Source: Chitinophaga rhizosphaerae (GTDB lineage: Bacteria; Bacteroidota; Bacteroidia; Chitinophagales; Chitinophagaceae). From it: DNA of 64,000 nucleotides. Position 1 is the stretch's first letter; each line of letters begins with the position of its first letter. The notes beneath the pieces are model-generated. The model ran no database searches, had not been told where the DNA came from, and saw only the letters and a list, made by a program, of their open reading frames with translations. Position numbers and translations under genes: made by a program. Shown here in pieces: positions 36,796-45,029 of the stretch. The DNA lies in the NCBI RefSeq assembly GCF_003958645.1, contig NZ_RXLO01000002.1, forward strand, positions 434,001 to 498,000, given 5' to 3'.

Positions 36796-38745
36796 TCAAT
36801 CCTTTTTATAAAATGAAGTTTCAAAGCTCTCCGCTTTCAGCGGCAGTCCGGGCGCCCAGTCGATGGGCATGCCCATAATTTCGTTTACTTTCTCCGTGGA
36901 GCTGGCAGTGTCGGGAACCTCCAGCACGACCTCATCATGAACGTGCATTACGATCCGGTACCCGGCGTCCGATAGCCGCAGCATAGCTACGGCGAGGCAG
37001 TCGCGGGCTACGGCCTGCACGATGTTCTCGACCAGCTTGCCGCCATAGGTCTCCTGCATGCCCCACTTCTTTGTGGTCTGATCCATCCCCTCGTAAGCGA
37101 GCACGGTACCACCGTACTTTCCCGGGCGAAGCTGCGGGTGTACATACGCCAGGCGCCGGCCACTGGGCAGCTGGATGAAAAGGATATTGCGTTCCATACG
37201 GAGGACGATGCCATGACTGATGGTTACAGGCTGGCCGAACTCAACAGCCTCGATCGCGGCGTTCCCCACACAGTCCCAGTACCGCACGATCGCCTTATTG
37301 GCCTGGCGCCACATAGCCACCAGCCGTGGCAGCTCTTCCTCGACAATGCCCATTTTCAGTGCTCCCATCTTGATAAGCGCGTTCGGCCCTCCCTGGTAGC
37401 CCAGCGCCAACTCGGACACTTTTCCCTTCTGGCGCAGGTCGGAGCCCTTCGTAACACTCTCCAGCGGCACGCCGAACATCTGGGCGGCGGAGGCCTCGTA
37501 AATTTTCCCGTGGGTGGCAAAAACGCCCAGCCGCCACTTCTCCCCTGCCAGCCATGCGATAACGCGCGCTTCGATGGCGGAGAAATCGGCTACCAGCAGT
37601 TTGTGGCCTTTCGGCGCGATAAAGGCGGTGCGGATAAGTTGCGAAAGCGCGTCCGGCACGTTCCCGAAAAGCAGCTCCAACCCGCCAAGGTTATCTTGTC
37701 GCACCATCTCGCGGGCCAGCTCCAGATCGGACATTTCGTTACGCGGCAGGTTATGCACCTGCACCAGGCGCCCGGCCCACCGACCCGTTCGGTTCGCCCC
37801 ACCGAACTGCAGCAGCCCCCGCACGCGGCGGTCAGCGCACACGCATGCTGCGATAGCCTTGTACTTTTTCACAGATGTCTTTGCCATTTCCTGCCGAATC
37901 TGCAGCACGCGCTGCACGGCTTCTTTATCGGTCGCCTGCAGCAGAGCGGGGATATCATCCTTACGGAGGGTTTCCACTTCGCTGTCCATCTCCTTCCCTA
38001 ACCAGTCTTTGAGCTGGGTGGCGCTGTTGGGATTATCGAGCCCCGTGATCCGCACCGCCTCCTCGGTCAGCGTCTCTTTGTAGGCAAGATCCTGCCGGAT
38101 GGCGTTGCGCACCAGCAGGGTGTCCACCAGGATCCCGTTGTCGTTGATGTACTGGTCCAGTTGCCAGAGGCGGCGTTCCTGATCGGGGATCTGGAAAGCA
38201 GACAGCTTGCCGCGGATTGCCAGCTCGACGCGAACGTCCTGCAGGTTGTAAGACTTGTATTTTTCCCACCGCTCAGGGTCGTGCTCCGGGAGGTTACGGG
38301 TGCGGCCACCATTGGTTTTGGTCGGTTTGCAGGGTAGCGAGAAGTAGCGGATAAGCGCTTTGCCGGCCGCGTCTTTCTCTGCATCCAGCTTCAACGCTTT
38401 TGCTGCAGCATCCAGCGATAGCGGCAGGCCGAGCATGGCGACCTTCACCATTGTACACTCCCACTGCTCCGGCGGCATTGGCAGGCCGAAATATTTGGCC
38501 ATACATGTGCGTTCGAAAACCGCGTTATGGGCGGTTTTCAGCACCGCAGGTGAGGTAAGCGCATCAAGGATGTCGACTGGCAGCGTGTCGCCTGCCAGCA
38601 GATCAACGCACATAGGTTCGCCGCCATCGATGGCGTAGGAAAGCAGCAGGATCTCAAAGTCCAGAGCCTCCACGTACTTGTGAACGCCTGACTTTGTCAG
38701 ATCGGTAGAGGAAAAGGTTTCTATATCTATGGCCAGCGTACGCAT
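36796..38745 (-). CDS. Phage DNA polymerase, family A, with 3'-5' exonuclease
   Basis: A 649-residue replicative polymerase. The exonuclease domain begins TLAIDIETFSSTDL (Exo I) and includes KTAHNAVFERTCM (Exo II). The polymerase motif A is VADFSAIEARVIAWLAG, motif B lies around DLRQKGKVSELALGYQGG, and motif C is VMHVHDEVVLEVP near residue 605. This form is typical of prophages that also encode DUF2800 and DUF2815 proteins, as here. Confidence 0.95.
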   Translation of the reverse strand: MRTLAIDIETFSSTDLTKSGVHKYVEALDFEILLLSYAIDGGEPMCVDLLAGDTLPVDILDALTSPAVLKTAHNAVFERTCMAKYFGLPMPPEQWECTMVKVAMLGLPLSLDAAAKALKLDAEKDAAGKALIRYFSLPCKPTKTNGGRTRNLPEHDPERWEKYKSYNLQDVRVELAIRGKLSAFQIPDQERRLWQLDQYINDNGILVDTLLVRNAIRQDLAYKETLTEEAVRITGLDNPNSATQLKDWLGKEMDSEVETLRKDDIPALLQATDKEAVQRVLQIRQEMAKTSVKKYKAIAACVCADRRVRGLLQFGGANRTGRWAGRLVQVHNLPRNEMSDLELAREMVRQDNLGGLELLFGNVPDALSQLIRTAFIAPKGHKLLVADFSAIEARVIAWLAGEKWRLGVFATHGKIYEASAAQMFGVPLESVTKGSDLRQKGKVSELALGYQGGPNALIKMGALKMGIVEEELPRLVAMWRQANKAIVRYWDCVGNAAIEAVEFGQPVTISHGIVLRMERNILFIQLPSGRRLAYVHPQLRPGKYGGTVLAYEGMDQTTKKWGMQETYGGKLVENIVQAVARDCLAVAMLRLSDAGYRIVMHVHDEVVLEVPDTASSTEKVNEIMGMPIDWAPGLPLKAESFETSFYKKD

Positions 38746-38933
38746 CAGCGTTTTACTTTTGCGGCTTCCTTGTTCAGGATATCCAGGTTATCGAGGATGT
38801 ACCCTTTTACACCCGGGTGATCGATTCCGGCATTGAGCAAGTAAAGCAGGTACGGTGCGGGCACATTGGCCATGGCTTTGCCCCGATGTTTGCCAAATGG
38901 CATCAGGTCACGGTCGGTGAAAGCGTTTTGCAT
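38745..38933 (-). CDS. DUF3820-like small protein
   Basis: A 62-residue protein with LMPFGKHRGKAMANVPAPYL, the signature of DUF3820 (a short PFGKHKG motif also seen as an appendage of exonucleases). Stop overlaps the polymerase start by one base, so it is coupled to replication genes. Confidence 0.8.
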   Translation of the reverse strand: MQNAFTDRDLMPFGKHRGKAMANVPAPYLLYLLNAGIDHPGVKGYILDNLDILNKEAAKVKR

Positions 38934-38943
38934 ATCAATAGAT

Positions 38944-39318
38944 TTAAAGAGAAATGGAGATGCCGGCGTCTGCCAGCTGTTTAATATGGTGCATCCGCGC
39001 AGCCTCCTTATGGGCTACGATCACACCGAGGATCTGGAGAGCTTCTACCTCCGTGATATTGAAGTGGAAATCTTCGGAAGGCGGGGCTTTTCGTATAAAG
39101 GTTGACATGAGACCTTCCATAAGCCCGCCGATAGGGAATGCCATAGGGTTGGCTGCTCCATCAAAATGTTCGACAGGCGCTGCTTTTGGAAGAACTAACT
39201 TCAAACCGATTACAGCATCCAGATCTTTCAACCTGGTGGCGCAACGTTGCAGTTTGCGGATATCAGTATCCAATCCGCTAATCTGTTGCATAAGTCTTTG
39301 AATATCTTCGAATTGCAT
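38944..39318 (-). CDS. Phage protein of unknown function
   Basis: A 124-residue protein: an N-terminal heptad-rich helix (DIQRLMQQISGLDTDIRKLQ), a hydrophobic middle and a C-terminal helix (LQILGVIVAHKEAARMHHIK). Unrecognised; placed in the replication operon between DUF3820 and DUF2815 genes. Confidence 0.6.
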   Translation of the reverse strand: MQFEDIQRLMQQISGLDTDIRKLQRCATRLKDLDAVIGLKLVLPKAAPVEHFDGAANPMAFPIGGLMEGLMSTFIRKAPPSEDFHFNITEVEALQILGVIVAHKEAARMHHIKQLADAGISISL

Positions 39319-39335
39319 ACGAGGAGGTTTTAAGG

Positions 39336-39353
39336 CTGGGGCCGAAGCCCCAG
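39336..39353 (-). other. Stable stem-loop with UUCG tetraloop
   Basis: On the transcribed strand CTGGGGC-TTCG-GCCCCAG makes a perfect 7-bp GC-rich stem closed by a C(UUCG)G tetraloop, 5 bases after the DUF2815 stop. No U tract follows. It could protect or process the operon mRNA. Confidence 0.6.
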
Positions 39354-39357
39354 CAGG

Positions 39358-39933
39358 TTAATCAAGCAAGTCTCCGTCATCCATTGGGAGATCATCAGAA
39401 AAATCGTCTTCCGCACGGCTACGACCACCCAGGTGCTCCCCGTCGCGGAGCTTCTGCAGGTTGTTCAGGCCGCAGGCGATGCCCTTATTCCCTTTGGTAT
39501 CAAAAGCGTAAAAATTGATACTGGCACGACCATAACAGCCACTGTAGAGTTGCGCGGGATCCGTGATCGGCAACGGTTTACCGTCCTTATCCTTCAGCGG
39601 CCCCACGACACCAGGCTGCGGTTTGCAGTTGGCGTTGAGGAAATAACTGTTGGCATACGCTTCGTCGTCAGGGCGTTCTTCATCGCCATCGCGCAGCGGT
39701 AGCTTAAATTTGGCCGGCAGTTTGCCGCCGTTCTTTGCCTTCACCTGCGCTTTAATGGCTTCCACCGCCGCGTTGATCTTGTCAACTGTCTCGTTGTCCG
39801 ATTTGGGGATGATGAGGGAAACAGAAAACTTCTTCTCCTGCCCTTCTTCCAGGGCGACGGCTTCAAATACATGTACGTAGCTGAAGCGCACAAGGCCGGT
39901 AATCACTTTGCCGGGATTGGTTGTAGTTGTCAT
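39358..39933 (-). CDS. DUF2815 family, probable single-strand DNA-binding protein
   Basis: A 191-residue protein. The blocks VITGLVRFSYVHVFEAVALE and KKFSVSLIIPKSDNETVDKI match DUF2815, a phage family thought to bind single-stranded DNA. The C-terminus is very acidic (DDFSDDLPMDDGDLLD), like SSB tails that recruit partners. Start ATG at 39933 is the conserved one. It lies 24 bases after the DUF2800 gene. Confidence 0.85.
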   Translation of the reverse strand: MTTTTNPGKVITGLVRFSYVHVFEAVALEEGQEKKFSVSLIIPKSDNETVDKINAAVEAIKAQVKAKNGGKLPAKFKLPLRDGDEERPDDEAYANSYFLNANCKPQPGVVGPLKDKDGKPLPITDPAQLYSGCYGRASINFYAFDTKGNKGIACGLNNLQKLRDGEHLGGRSRAEDDFSDDLPMDDGDLLD

Positions 39934-39957
39934 TGTTAAATATTGGTTTTGAATCAA

Positions 39958-41118
39958 TTAAGAAAAATCGTTTTGAGCACTTTCAATGCTGTTCAGCTCT
40001 GGCCGTTTATCGGAAACTGGCACAAGCGCAGGTTTACCGGGCGGTTTGTCGATGAGATCGGACAGTAGCACCGAAAACGCTTTCTTCCCGATGGCTTTCT
40101 CCATGGCGGTGATGCTGAGTAAAGTTTGAGGCTCGTATATCTGCGTGTCGGAGAAGCCACCAGCCTTCAGCGCATCCGCAGCTTTTTCCCTGTCGGAATA
40201 CACCCGATTGCTGCGGCCCTCTACCAGCTTATAACCAGGCCAGCGTTTGCCTTTCTGGACAGCCGATTCGAGCGCAAACTCTTCCACAGCAGTGAGCCAT
40301 TTCTGGAACTGGTCGGCGCGGGAAAGGATGTCCGCCACCTCCTGGTCAGAGAGCAAATGCCCGTCACGGAAATCGTATTGGGCGATTTCGAGGTTCTTTT
40401 CCGCATTGGCCCGGCATACCGCTTTACCGCGGCAAAAGTGGCAGTGCTCTCCGGGAACGAACTCGCCCTTTCCCTCAAAAGCGAGTTTCGCACGAGGTTT
40501 CACCACCTCTTCGGCCCATTTGCGCAGTTCGGTAGTCGGCAACTCCCAATCAGAGATGTTATCGCGCCTCGGCTGATATATGGTCATCTCAACGACATCT
40601 ATGTCGTAAAGGATTCCATACTTTCGGATAGCCCCCAGCGCATATAACATCATTTGTTCGTTACGTTCCGCCGACACTAACACGCCCTTACCATACTTCA
40701 AATCGATGTTCCGCATGCGGCCGTCGCCGATAATGGTGACGTCGCCGGTGCCGAAGCCTTCAGGAACATACTCCGTCATATCCAACTTAACCTCGATGAA
40801 AATAGCTGCATCAGGGGTCGCCGCCTGGATAGTCTCAAAAGTCTCAACCACGTAGGCCACATAGTCTTCCATGTAGACCTGCATGGCGTCATCGTACAAT
40901 GGCGAGAGCTTACATTCCTTCAGGATAGCAGCAGATTCTGTAGTAGAGATGAGCCCGTATTTCTCCTTTAGCATCGTCTCAGCGAGCAGGTGAGCGAGGG
41001 TACCCCGTTTTGCCTCTATACCGGCTCTATCCTCGAATTGAGCTTCCAAATGAGCGGAGAGAGTGCATGCGATCCATCTTTTAGCACTGGAGGGAGGGAG
41101 GAATGCATGAGAACTCAT
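39958..41118 (-). CDS. DUF2800 family RecB/Cas4-like nuclease
   Basis: A 386-residue protein that begins SSHAFLPPSSAKRWIACTLS, the entry of DUF2800. The PD-(D/E)xK core is visible in AIFIEVKLDMTEYVPEGFGT-type segments (GTGDVTIIGDGRMRNIDLKYG, Asp then ExK-like), and a C-terminal Cys cluster (CHFCRGKAVC) fits a Cas4-type iron-sulfur site. It probably acts as a recombination exonuclease with DUF2815 as partner. Confidence 0.88.
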   Translation of the reverse strand: MSSHAFLPPSSAKRWIACTLSAHLEAQFEDRAGIEAKRGTLAHLLAETMLKEKYGLISTTESAAILKECKLSPLYDDAMQVYMEDYVAYVVETFETIQAATPDAAIFIEVKLDMTEYVPEGFGTGDVTIIGDGRMRNIDLKYGKGVLVSAERNEQMMLYALGAIRKYGILYDIDVVEMTIYQPRRDNISDWELPTTELRKWAEEVVKPRAKLAFEGKGEFVPGEHCHFCRGKAVCRANAEKNLEIAQYDFRDGHLLSDQEVADILSRADQFQKWLTAVEEFALESAVQKGKRWPGYKLVEGRSNRVYSDREKAADALKAGGFSDTQIYEPQTLLSITAMEKAIGKKAFSVLLSDLIDKPPGKPALVPVSDKRPELNSIESAQNDFS

Positions 41119-41504
41119 AACTTATCCAGTTCGGCCATGAATGCGGAGTAATCAGCCTTTTCCAGCGCGGTGAGTCGATTTGCACCGAATTTCTCCAGCG
41201 TCTCTTTAACCTGGTCCTGTTTGCCTTCATCGATCTTAGCTTTGGAGGCTTTCCTGACATCCTCAAGCGAGAGAGTTTTGCCTTCTGTTTCAACAGCAGC
41301 GGGTGCTAGTGTCTGTTTCTCGGCAACGTTGCCGGATGATAAAGGTGCTGCAACCTTTGAGGTTGTTGGGGCGGCTAAAGCCTTAGCAGAATCGCCAGAT
41401 TTGACACCGGGCGCGCACGAGCTGTCTGCCAGGGCCGAAAAGACCAAAGCCAGCTTTTCAAAATCTGCCGCTTTATCAGCGGTCAAAGTCATACTGATGT
41501 TCAT
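41115..41504 (-). CDS. Phage protein of unknown function
   Basis: A 129-residue protein from the ATG at 41504 (MNISMTLTADKAADFEKLAL). The middle is Ala/Ser/Thr-rich and disordered, and the C-terminus is helical (KIDEGKQDQVKETLEKFGAN). It overlaps the DUF2800 gene by 4 bases. An open frame continues upstream to 41855 but runs across two other genes and is not used. Confidence 0.65.
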   Translation of the reverse strand: MNISMTLTADKAADFEKLALVFSALADSSCAPGVKSGDSAKALAAPTTSKVAAPLSSGNVAEKQTLAPAAVETEGKTLSLEDVRKASKAKIDEGKQDQVKETLEKFGANRLTALEKADYSAFMAELDKL

Positions 41505-41506
41505 AC

Positions 41507-41767
41507 CTATATTGCTTTTTTGATGTTTACGTTTGACGATGCACCAGATCGCAGTGCAGATAAGGGCGAGAGTGAAAACTGCACCTGCAATTTCGACCAG
41601 TGCAGTACTTCGATTTCTTCGGACACGTCCGGCATAATGATGATTTCGTACGGCGGTTCGAATTCTTCCGAAATCCTTGACAAGATGCGCCTGCGATCGT
41701 CGATGAAGCTGTACCGTTCCTGGAACCACACGCGGCCGGACGCCACTATCGTTATTACTCCGGTCAT
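41507..41767 (-). CDS. Small phage protein of unknown function
   Basis: An 86-residue protein (MTGVITIVASGRVWFQERYS, PPYEIIIMPDVSEEIEVLHW) with a beta-rich first half. It ends 2 bases before the next gene, in line with the compact early operon. No family recognised. Confidence 0.5.
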   Translation of the reverse strand: MTGVITIVASGRVWFQERYSFIDDRRRILSRISEEFEPPYEIIIMPDVSEEIEVLHWSKLQVQFSLSPLSALRSGASSNVNIKKAI

Positions 41768-41778
41768 GCGATGGTTCT

Positions 41779-41952
41779 TTAAAGACCTTCCGCATTGCGG
41801 CATACAGGACAATGAACATCGTCATCGTCACAATGTGAGCAAAAAGTGGTGTCATCTCCCAGGGCTTTAAAAAGTTTACCGAGAAAGTAAGCGAACAGAC
41901 ACAGTAGTGCCAGGCACAGCATACCGCCGAGTACGAGTGTGATCGGGCTCAT
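41779..41952 (-). CDS. Small membrane protein with zinc-ribbon-like tail
   Basis: A 57-residue protein with one membrane helix (MSPITLVLGGMLCLALLCLF) and a C-terminal CSHC...CPVC arrangement that could bind zinc. Its start overlaps the stop of the previous small gene as ATGA, which argues that both are translated. Function unknown. Confidence 0.6.
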   Translation of the reverse strand: MSPITLVLGGMLCLALLCLFAYFLGKLFKALGDDTTFCSHCDDDDVHCPVCRNAEGL

Positions 41953-42047
41953 GATTTACCGGTTTTATTGTACAGGTAAAAAGCGATGGTGCAAAGCAGG
42001 TAGTAAGCCGCAATTATGGCCCCTGCGAGGATGGTATTGTTGTCCAT
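41949..42047 (-). CDS. Very small membrane protein (32 residues)
   Basis: A 32-residue frame with a single membrane helix (ILAGAIIAAYYLLCTIAFYL). It is kept because of the 4-base overlap with the next small membrane gene and its place in the early operon. Such peptides are often missed in annotation. Confidence 0.5.
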   Translation of the reverse strand: MDNNTILAGAIIAAYYLLCTIAFYLYNKTGKS

Positions 42048-42120
42048 AGTTTATTGAATTAAAAGGGTGAGAAAATTCCAGATTTAGAAAAACCCGGACT
42101 ACTCTTCCAATGTTTCACAT

Positions 42121-42966
42121 TCAAATCGCGTCTGCAATCAGTTCCAGTTCCTTTTTATCGCTCAGTTTGTACCATTTCCCTGACTCAATGCCGTTCTCGC
42201 CGGCGTAGCCAACAACGTGACGGTTGCGGGTACCATCCCAGTAAGTCAGGATCAGCGCCCCGTTTTCTCCGCAACATGCTCTTCCGTTAAGCCCGAGTAC
42301 TACAGCGTGCCCGCCATAGCCAGCAGCGGATGCGTGCCCGCCATAGCCAGCAGCGGATGCGTGCCCGCCATAGCCAGCAGCGGATGCGTGCCCGCCATCG
42401 CCAGCAGCGGATGCGTGCCCGCCATCGCCAGCAGCGGATGCGTGCCCGCCATAGCCAGCAGCGGATGCGTGCCCGTACTTGCCAGCAGCGGATGCGTGCC
42501 CGCCATCGCCAGCAGCGGATGCTGAGGCTTTAAATTCAGTGGTCACTACACTGACACCTTCTTCGTCAGAATATTTTGCGGTAGGGTCCTGCACTACTTG
42601 GAGGCGCAACTCGGCGGCATGCTTCAGCCAGAAATACTTCATAACGAAATCATACGCCAGGCGGAATGTACCGGTTACAAGAACAGTGCAGGCGGGGAAC
42701 TTGACCTTACCGCTCAATTCGCGGATATCCTTCTCGTCTACTTCCAGTGCAAGCCATTTTGCCTGCGGACTTTTAAATTTGAGGTCAAAATTACCTTGTG
42801 CCCAGAGCCAGCCATGTAGCCCATTGCCACATTCGGTGTTGTCTTTCCAGTCAGGACAGGTAACGGGGCCGGATTCAGGCCATTTGAAGCCTCCGTGGCT
42901 GGTCATATCCGGCTCACATGAACGCAATACGAGGACTTTCCCCGTGGGAAGAGTGTAATTTTCCAT
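42121..42966 (-). CDS. DUF7666-like protein with nine-residue tandem repeats
   Basis: A 281-residue protein. Residues 1-120 match a phage-associated domain that I recall as DUF7666: VLRSCEPDMTSHGGFKWPES, ECGNGLHGWLWAQG, KWLALEVDEKDIRELS. Residues about 150-225 are eight units of YGGHASAAG, then a short beta end (GALILTYWDGTRNRHVVGYA). The repeat would make a small stacked beta helix. Function unknown. Confidence 0.75.
   Translation of the reverse strand: MENYTLPTGKVLVLRSCEPDMTSHGGFKWPESGPVTCPDWKDNTECGNGLHGWLWAQGNFDLKFKSPQAKWLALEVDEKDIRELSGKVKFPACTVLVTGTFRLAYDFVMKYFWLKHAAELRLQVVQDPTAKYSDEEGVSVVTTEFKASASAAGDGGHASAAGKYGHASAAGYGGHASAAGDGGHASAAGDGGHASAAGYGGHASAAGYGGHASAAGYGGHAVVLGLNGRACCGENGALILTYWDGTRNRHVVGYAGENGIESGKWYKLSDKKELELIADAI
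42306..42523. repeat. 27-base tandem repeat inside the DUF7666-like gene
   Basis: About eight units of 27 bases, nearly identical (period checked on CCAGCAGCGGATGCGTGCCC). All changes keep frame. Repeat number could vary by slippage between relatives. Confidence 0.88.
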
Positions 42967-43014
42967 AATTGTATTGGTAAAATTTGTGTTATGAATTACC
43001 TCCGGAAGAGGCGG

Positions 43015-43302
43015 TTATACCTGTTTAAGTTGTTCCTGTAAAAGATTGATGCACATCTGATCGCTGAGCTCGTCGCGGAGGAAGGATTGGAGATCCGTCC
43101 AGTATTTGAAGCCGTCGATCAACACTGCTACATCCGCGCCGTTATGCTGGTGGTAATCGCAGATGTAACCGGCTTGCAGTAACAATTCCAGCAACTCCCC
43201 GTTCTCCAATTCGCGATCCTCCTGCGGAATGCAGTCGCGATCCCAGGCGATGAAAAGGCCGAGACCATCGGCGCCGACGATATAATCGATGATGTGGATC
43301 AT
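43015..43302 (-). CDS. Small acidic phage protein of unknown function
   Basis: A 95-residue protein (MIHIIDYIVGADGLGLFIAW, FKYWTDLQSFLRDELSDQMC). Soluble, acidic, unrecognised. It overlaps the upstream gene by 4 bases. Confidence 0.6.
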   Translation of the reverse strand: MIHIIDYIVGADGLGLFIAWDRDCIPQEDRELENGELLELLLQAGYICDYHQHNGADVAVLIDGFKYWTDLQSFLRDELSDQMCINLLQEQLKQV

Positions 43303-43514
43303 GCTTTCTTGGTTTTAGGGGTGCGCAAGTGGTCTGGCTTCAGTCTGCCACAGAGAATGCGCGTTTTAAGATCGACCACCCGAGCCTGCCTTTTATTCTG
43401 CCGCCGGGCGGGTGAGGCGGATTTCTCCGCCCGCACCTCTTCCAGCAGCCAGTCAGCGATCTTCCGGAGCGCCAATAAGTTTTGTTCAAGTTTGTCGATA
43501 CGTTCGGGGCTCAT
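43299..43514 (-). CDS. Small basic phage protein
   Basis: A 71-residue protein: a helical N-terminus (ERIDKLEQNLLALRKIADWL) and a Lys/Arg-rich C-terminus (ARRQNKRQARVVDLKTR). Could bind nucleic acid; no family recognised. Confidence 0.55.
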   Translation of the reverse strand: MSPERIDKLEQNLLALRKIADWLLEEVRAEKSASPARRQNKRQARVVDLKTRILCGRLKPDHLRTPKTKKA

Positions 43515-43526
43515 GGCGAGGGTAGT

Positions 43527-43733
43527 TTAAAGGTTATCGATTTCCGCGGCCTGTTGTGCTACGATCTTCCTTGCCTCCCTCACCACAACCTTTAAAGCGG
43601 TATGATCCCGGCGCCGGTCGCCCAGCGATTCCGACACCGAAGCGGGTCTCAGGCCATGCTGGCGGCAGATATCCGCCACGTTCACCTGCTTCAACAATTC
43701 CTTTATTTCTTCTTTCTTATCTGCCGGAATCAT
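43527..43733 (-). CDS. Small HTH protein, first gene of the leftward early operon
   Basis: A 68-residue protein with a likely helix-turn-helix (VNVADICRQHGLRPASVSES). As the first leftward gene, divergent from the rightward repressor-like gene across a shared operator region, it has the place of a Cro-type regulator. The role is inferred from position. Confidence 0.6.
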   Translation of the reverse strand: MIPADKKEEIKELLKQVNVADICRQHGLRPASVSESLGDRRRDHTALKVVVREARKIVAQQAAEIDNL

Positions 43734-43827
43734 ACGTATTACGATTTTTGCGTACTTTCACGTGTAATTTTTCAGTAACCACAGTGTAACTTTGCTGTGC
43801 GATTACAGTACAAATCTATGTGCGATT

Positions 43828-43889
43828 ATCGAACATTCCAAGAGATAAATGTTCGATTGTAAAACTTTCGATGTTATTCAATCGAACAT
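43828..43889. promoter_or_regulatory. Lysogeny operator region: three ATCGAACAT sites
   Basis: ATCGAACAT occurs at 43828-43836 and 43881-43889 and in reverse at 43849-43857 (ATGTTCGAT). The pair 43828/43849 makes an inverted repeat. They lie in the 168-base gap between the leftward early operon and the rightward HTH gene, where a prophage repressor would bind. Confidence 0.65.
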
Positions 43890-43901
43890 AATTTTTATTA
43901 A

Positions 43902-44282
43902 ATGGATTTCAAAATAGAGCTTCAAAAGCTGGTAGATATTGTAAAAAATAACAGCAAAATGGCCGGTGCGCCTTTAACCAACGAAGCAATTGCGAAACGG
44001 TTAGGGTATACCAGAACACACTTTTCCACCTTATTGGGCTCTAACGGGAAAGTATATCAGGAACATCTAGATAACTTTAAAGCTCATTTTCGCACTGAAC
44101 TGGTTGGAATAGGGAAGCCCGCTTTACCTGGAGACGAACTTAACCGGGAGCGTGCTCTGTTGAAGGTGCTGGTTCAGCGGGTGGCGAAACAGGAAGCGGA
44201 GCGCCTGGGGATTTCGGTGGAAAAGGCGCTGGAGGAAATTGAGCGAGATACCATGATAGCATGGCGGGATTTGGAGAAATAG
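43902..44282 (+). CDS. Probable prophage repressor (HTH protein)
   Basis: A 126-residue protein. An HTH is seen at about residues 25-50 (LTNEAIAKRLGYTRTHFSTL). The C-terminal part is helical (LLKVLVQRVAKQEAERLGIS) and lacks a LexA-type peptidase, so induction by self-cleavage is not expected. It begins 13 bases from the last operator copy and is the only rightward regulator of the phage. Confidence 0.7.
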   Translation: MDFKIELQKLVDIVKNNSKMAGAPLTNEAIAKRLGYTRTHFSTLLGSNGKVYQEHLDNFKAHFRTELVGIGKPALPGDELNRERALLKVLVQRVAKQEAERLGISVEKALEEIERDTMIAWRDLEK

Positions 44283-44420
44283 CTGCGCCCGGCCCCAGTC
44301 TTCTTTTCTTGCGGCTCATGTCGTACAGTTTTGGAGGTTAACTCAGTTAATAGGTAGTAGGTTCAACAAACATAATACCGCAGTACGCATTGTATATGCG
44401 CATTATAAATAAAGAATACC

Positions 44421-44975
44421 ATGAAGTACATCTCATTTACTGTTTGTTTTAGTTTGATATTATTTTCAGCATGTGCGCCTGGAGGAAAAATAATTAAACA
44501 GAATTACCCCAGTCCGTTTGAATTCTCAATTACCGAATCTTCAGCAGATAAAAAGGATGAATTATTTGTTCGCGCATTTGAGTGGGTTTCGAAATCTTAC
44601 GGATCCGCTAAAGCAGTTGTTGATATGCACGATAAAGAAGCAGGTAAGATTATTGGAAAAGCAATGATGTCATTTCCTAAAAACCCTTTTGGAAATATAG
44701 CTTATGTAATGTCTATTGATGTTCGAGATGGTAAGTACCGAATGGTATTGTCAGATTTTAGGCATTCCGGAAGAGAACTGACATCCGCATATGGACCATC
44801 TACAGGAACCGAATATGGTGATTTGAACCAGCAAGTTTTCATGAGGAGATTTGCTGGCGACGCGAAAAAAACTGAAGACAAAGTATTCTATAGTGTGAAA
44901 AACTACGCTATGACGGAGGCCCAAGCCATTCTTACTACGTTCAGCGAGAAGATGAAAACTAAAGACTCTTTCTAG
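44421..44975 (+). CDS. Prophage-carried lipoprotein, DUF4468-like
   Basis: A 184-residue lipoprotein: signal peptide with lipobox (FSLILFSAC, Cys at about residue 17). The mature part (DELFVRAFEWVSKSYGSAKA, then DVRDGKYRMVLSDFRHSG) resembles DUF4468, a TBP-like fold common in Bacteroidota surface lipoproteins. It is AT-rich compared with the phage core and lies between repressor and attR, so it is lysogen-expressed cargo. A role at the cell envelope such as exclusion is an inference. Confidence 0.75.
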   Translation: MKYISFTVCFSLILFSACAPGGKIIKQNYPSPFEFSITESSADKKDELFVRAFEWVSKSYGSAKAVVDMHDKEAGKIIGKAMMSFPKNPFGNIAYVMSIDVRDGKYRMVLSDFRHSGRELTSAYGPSTGTEYGDLNQQVFMRRFAGDAKKTEDKVFYSVKNYAMTEAQAILTTFSEKMKTKDSF

Positions 44976-45029
44976 CCTATAGCATTTACTTAAAAAAACT
45001 TATTGTAAAAGAACAGCCTCGCCATCACT

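Noticed and set aside
41505..41855. Extending the gene at 41115-41504 upstream to an ATG at 41855
   Set aside because: The extension would cover two other compact genes on the same strand in another frame, one of them with an ATGA-linked neighbour. MNISMTLTAD at 41504 fits the operon spacing.
42306..42523. Regular repeats that could be taken for a CRISPR array
   Set aside because: The units are contiguous 27-base copies without unique spacers, and they are in frame within a gene.
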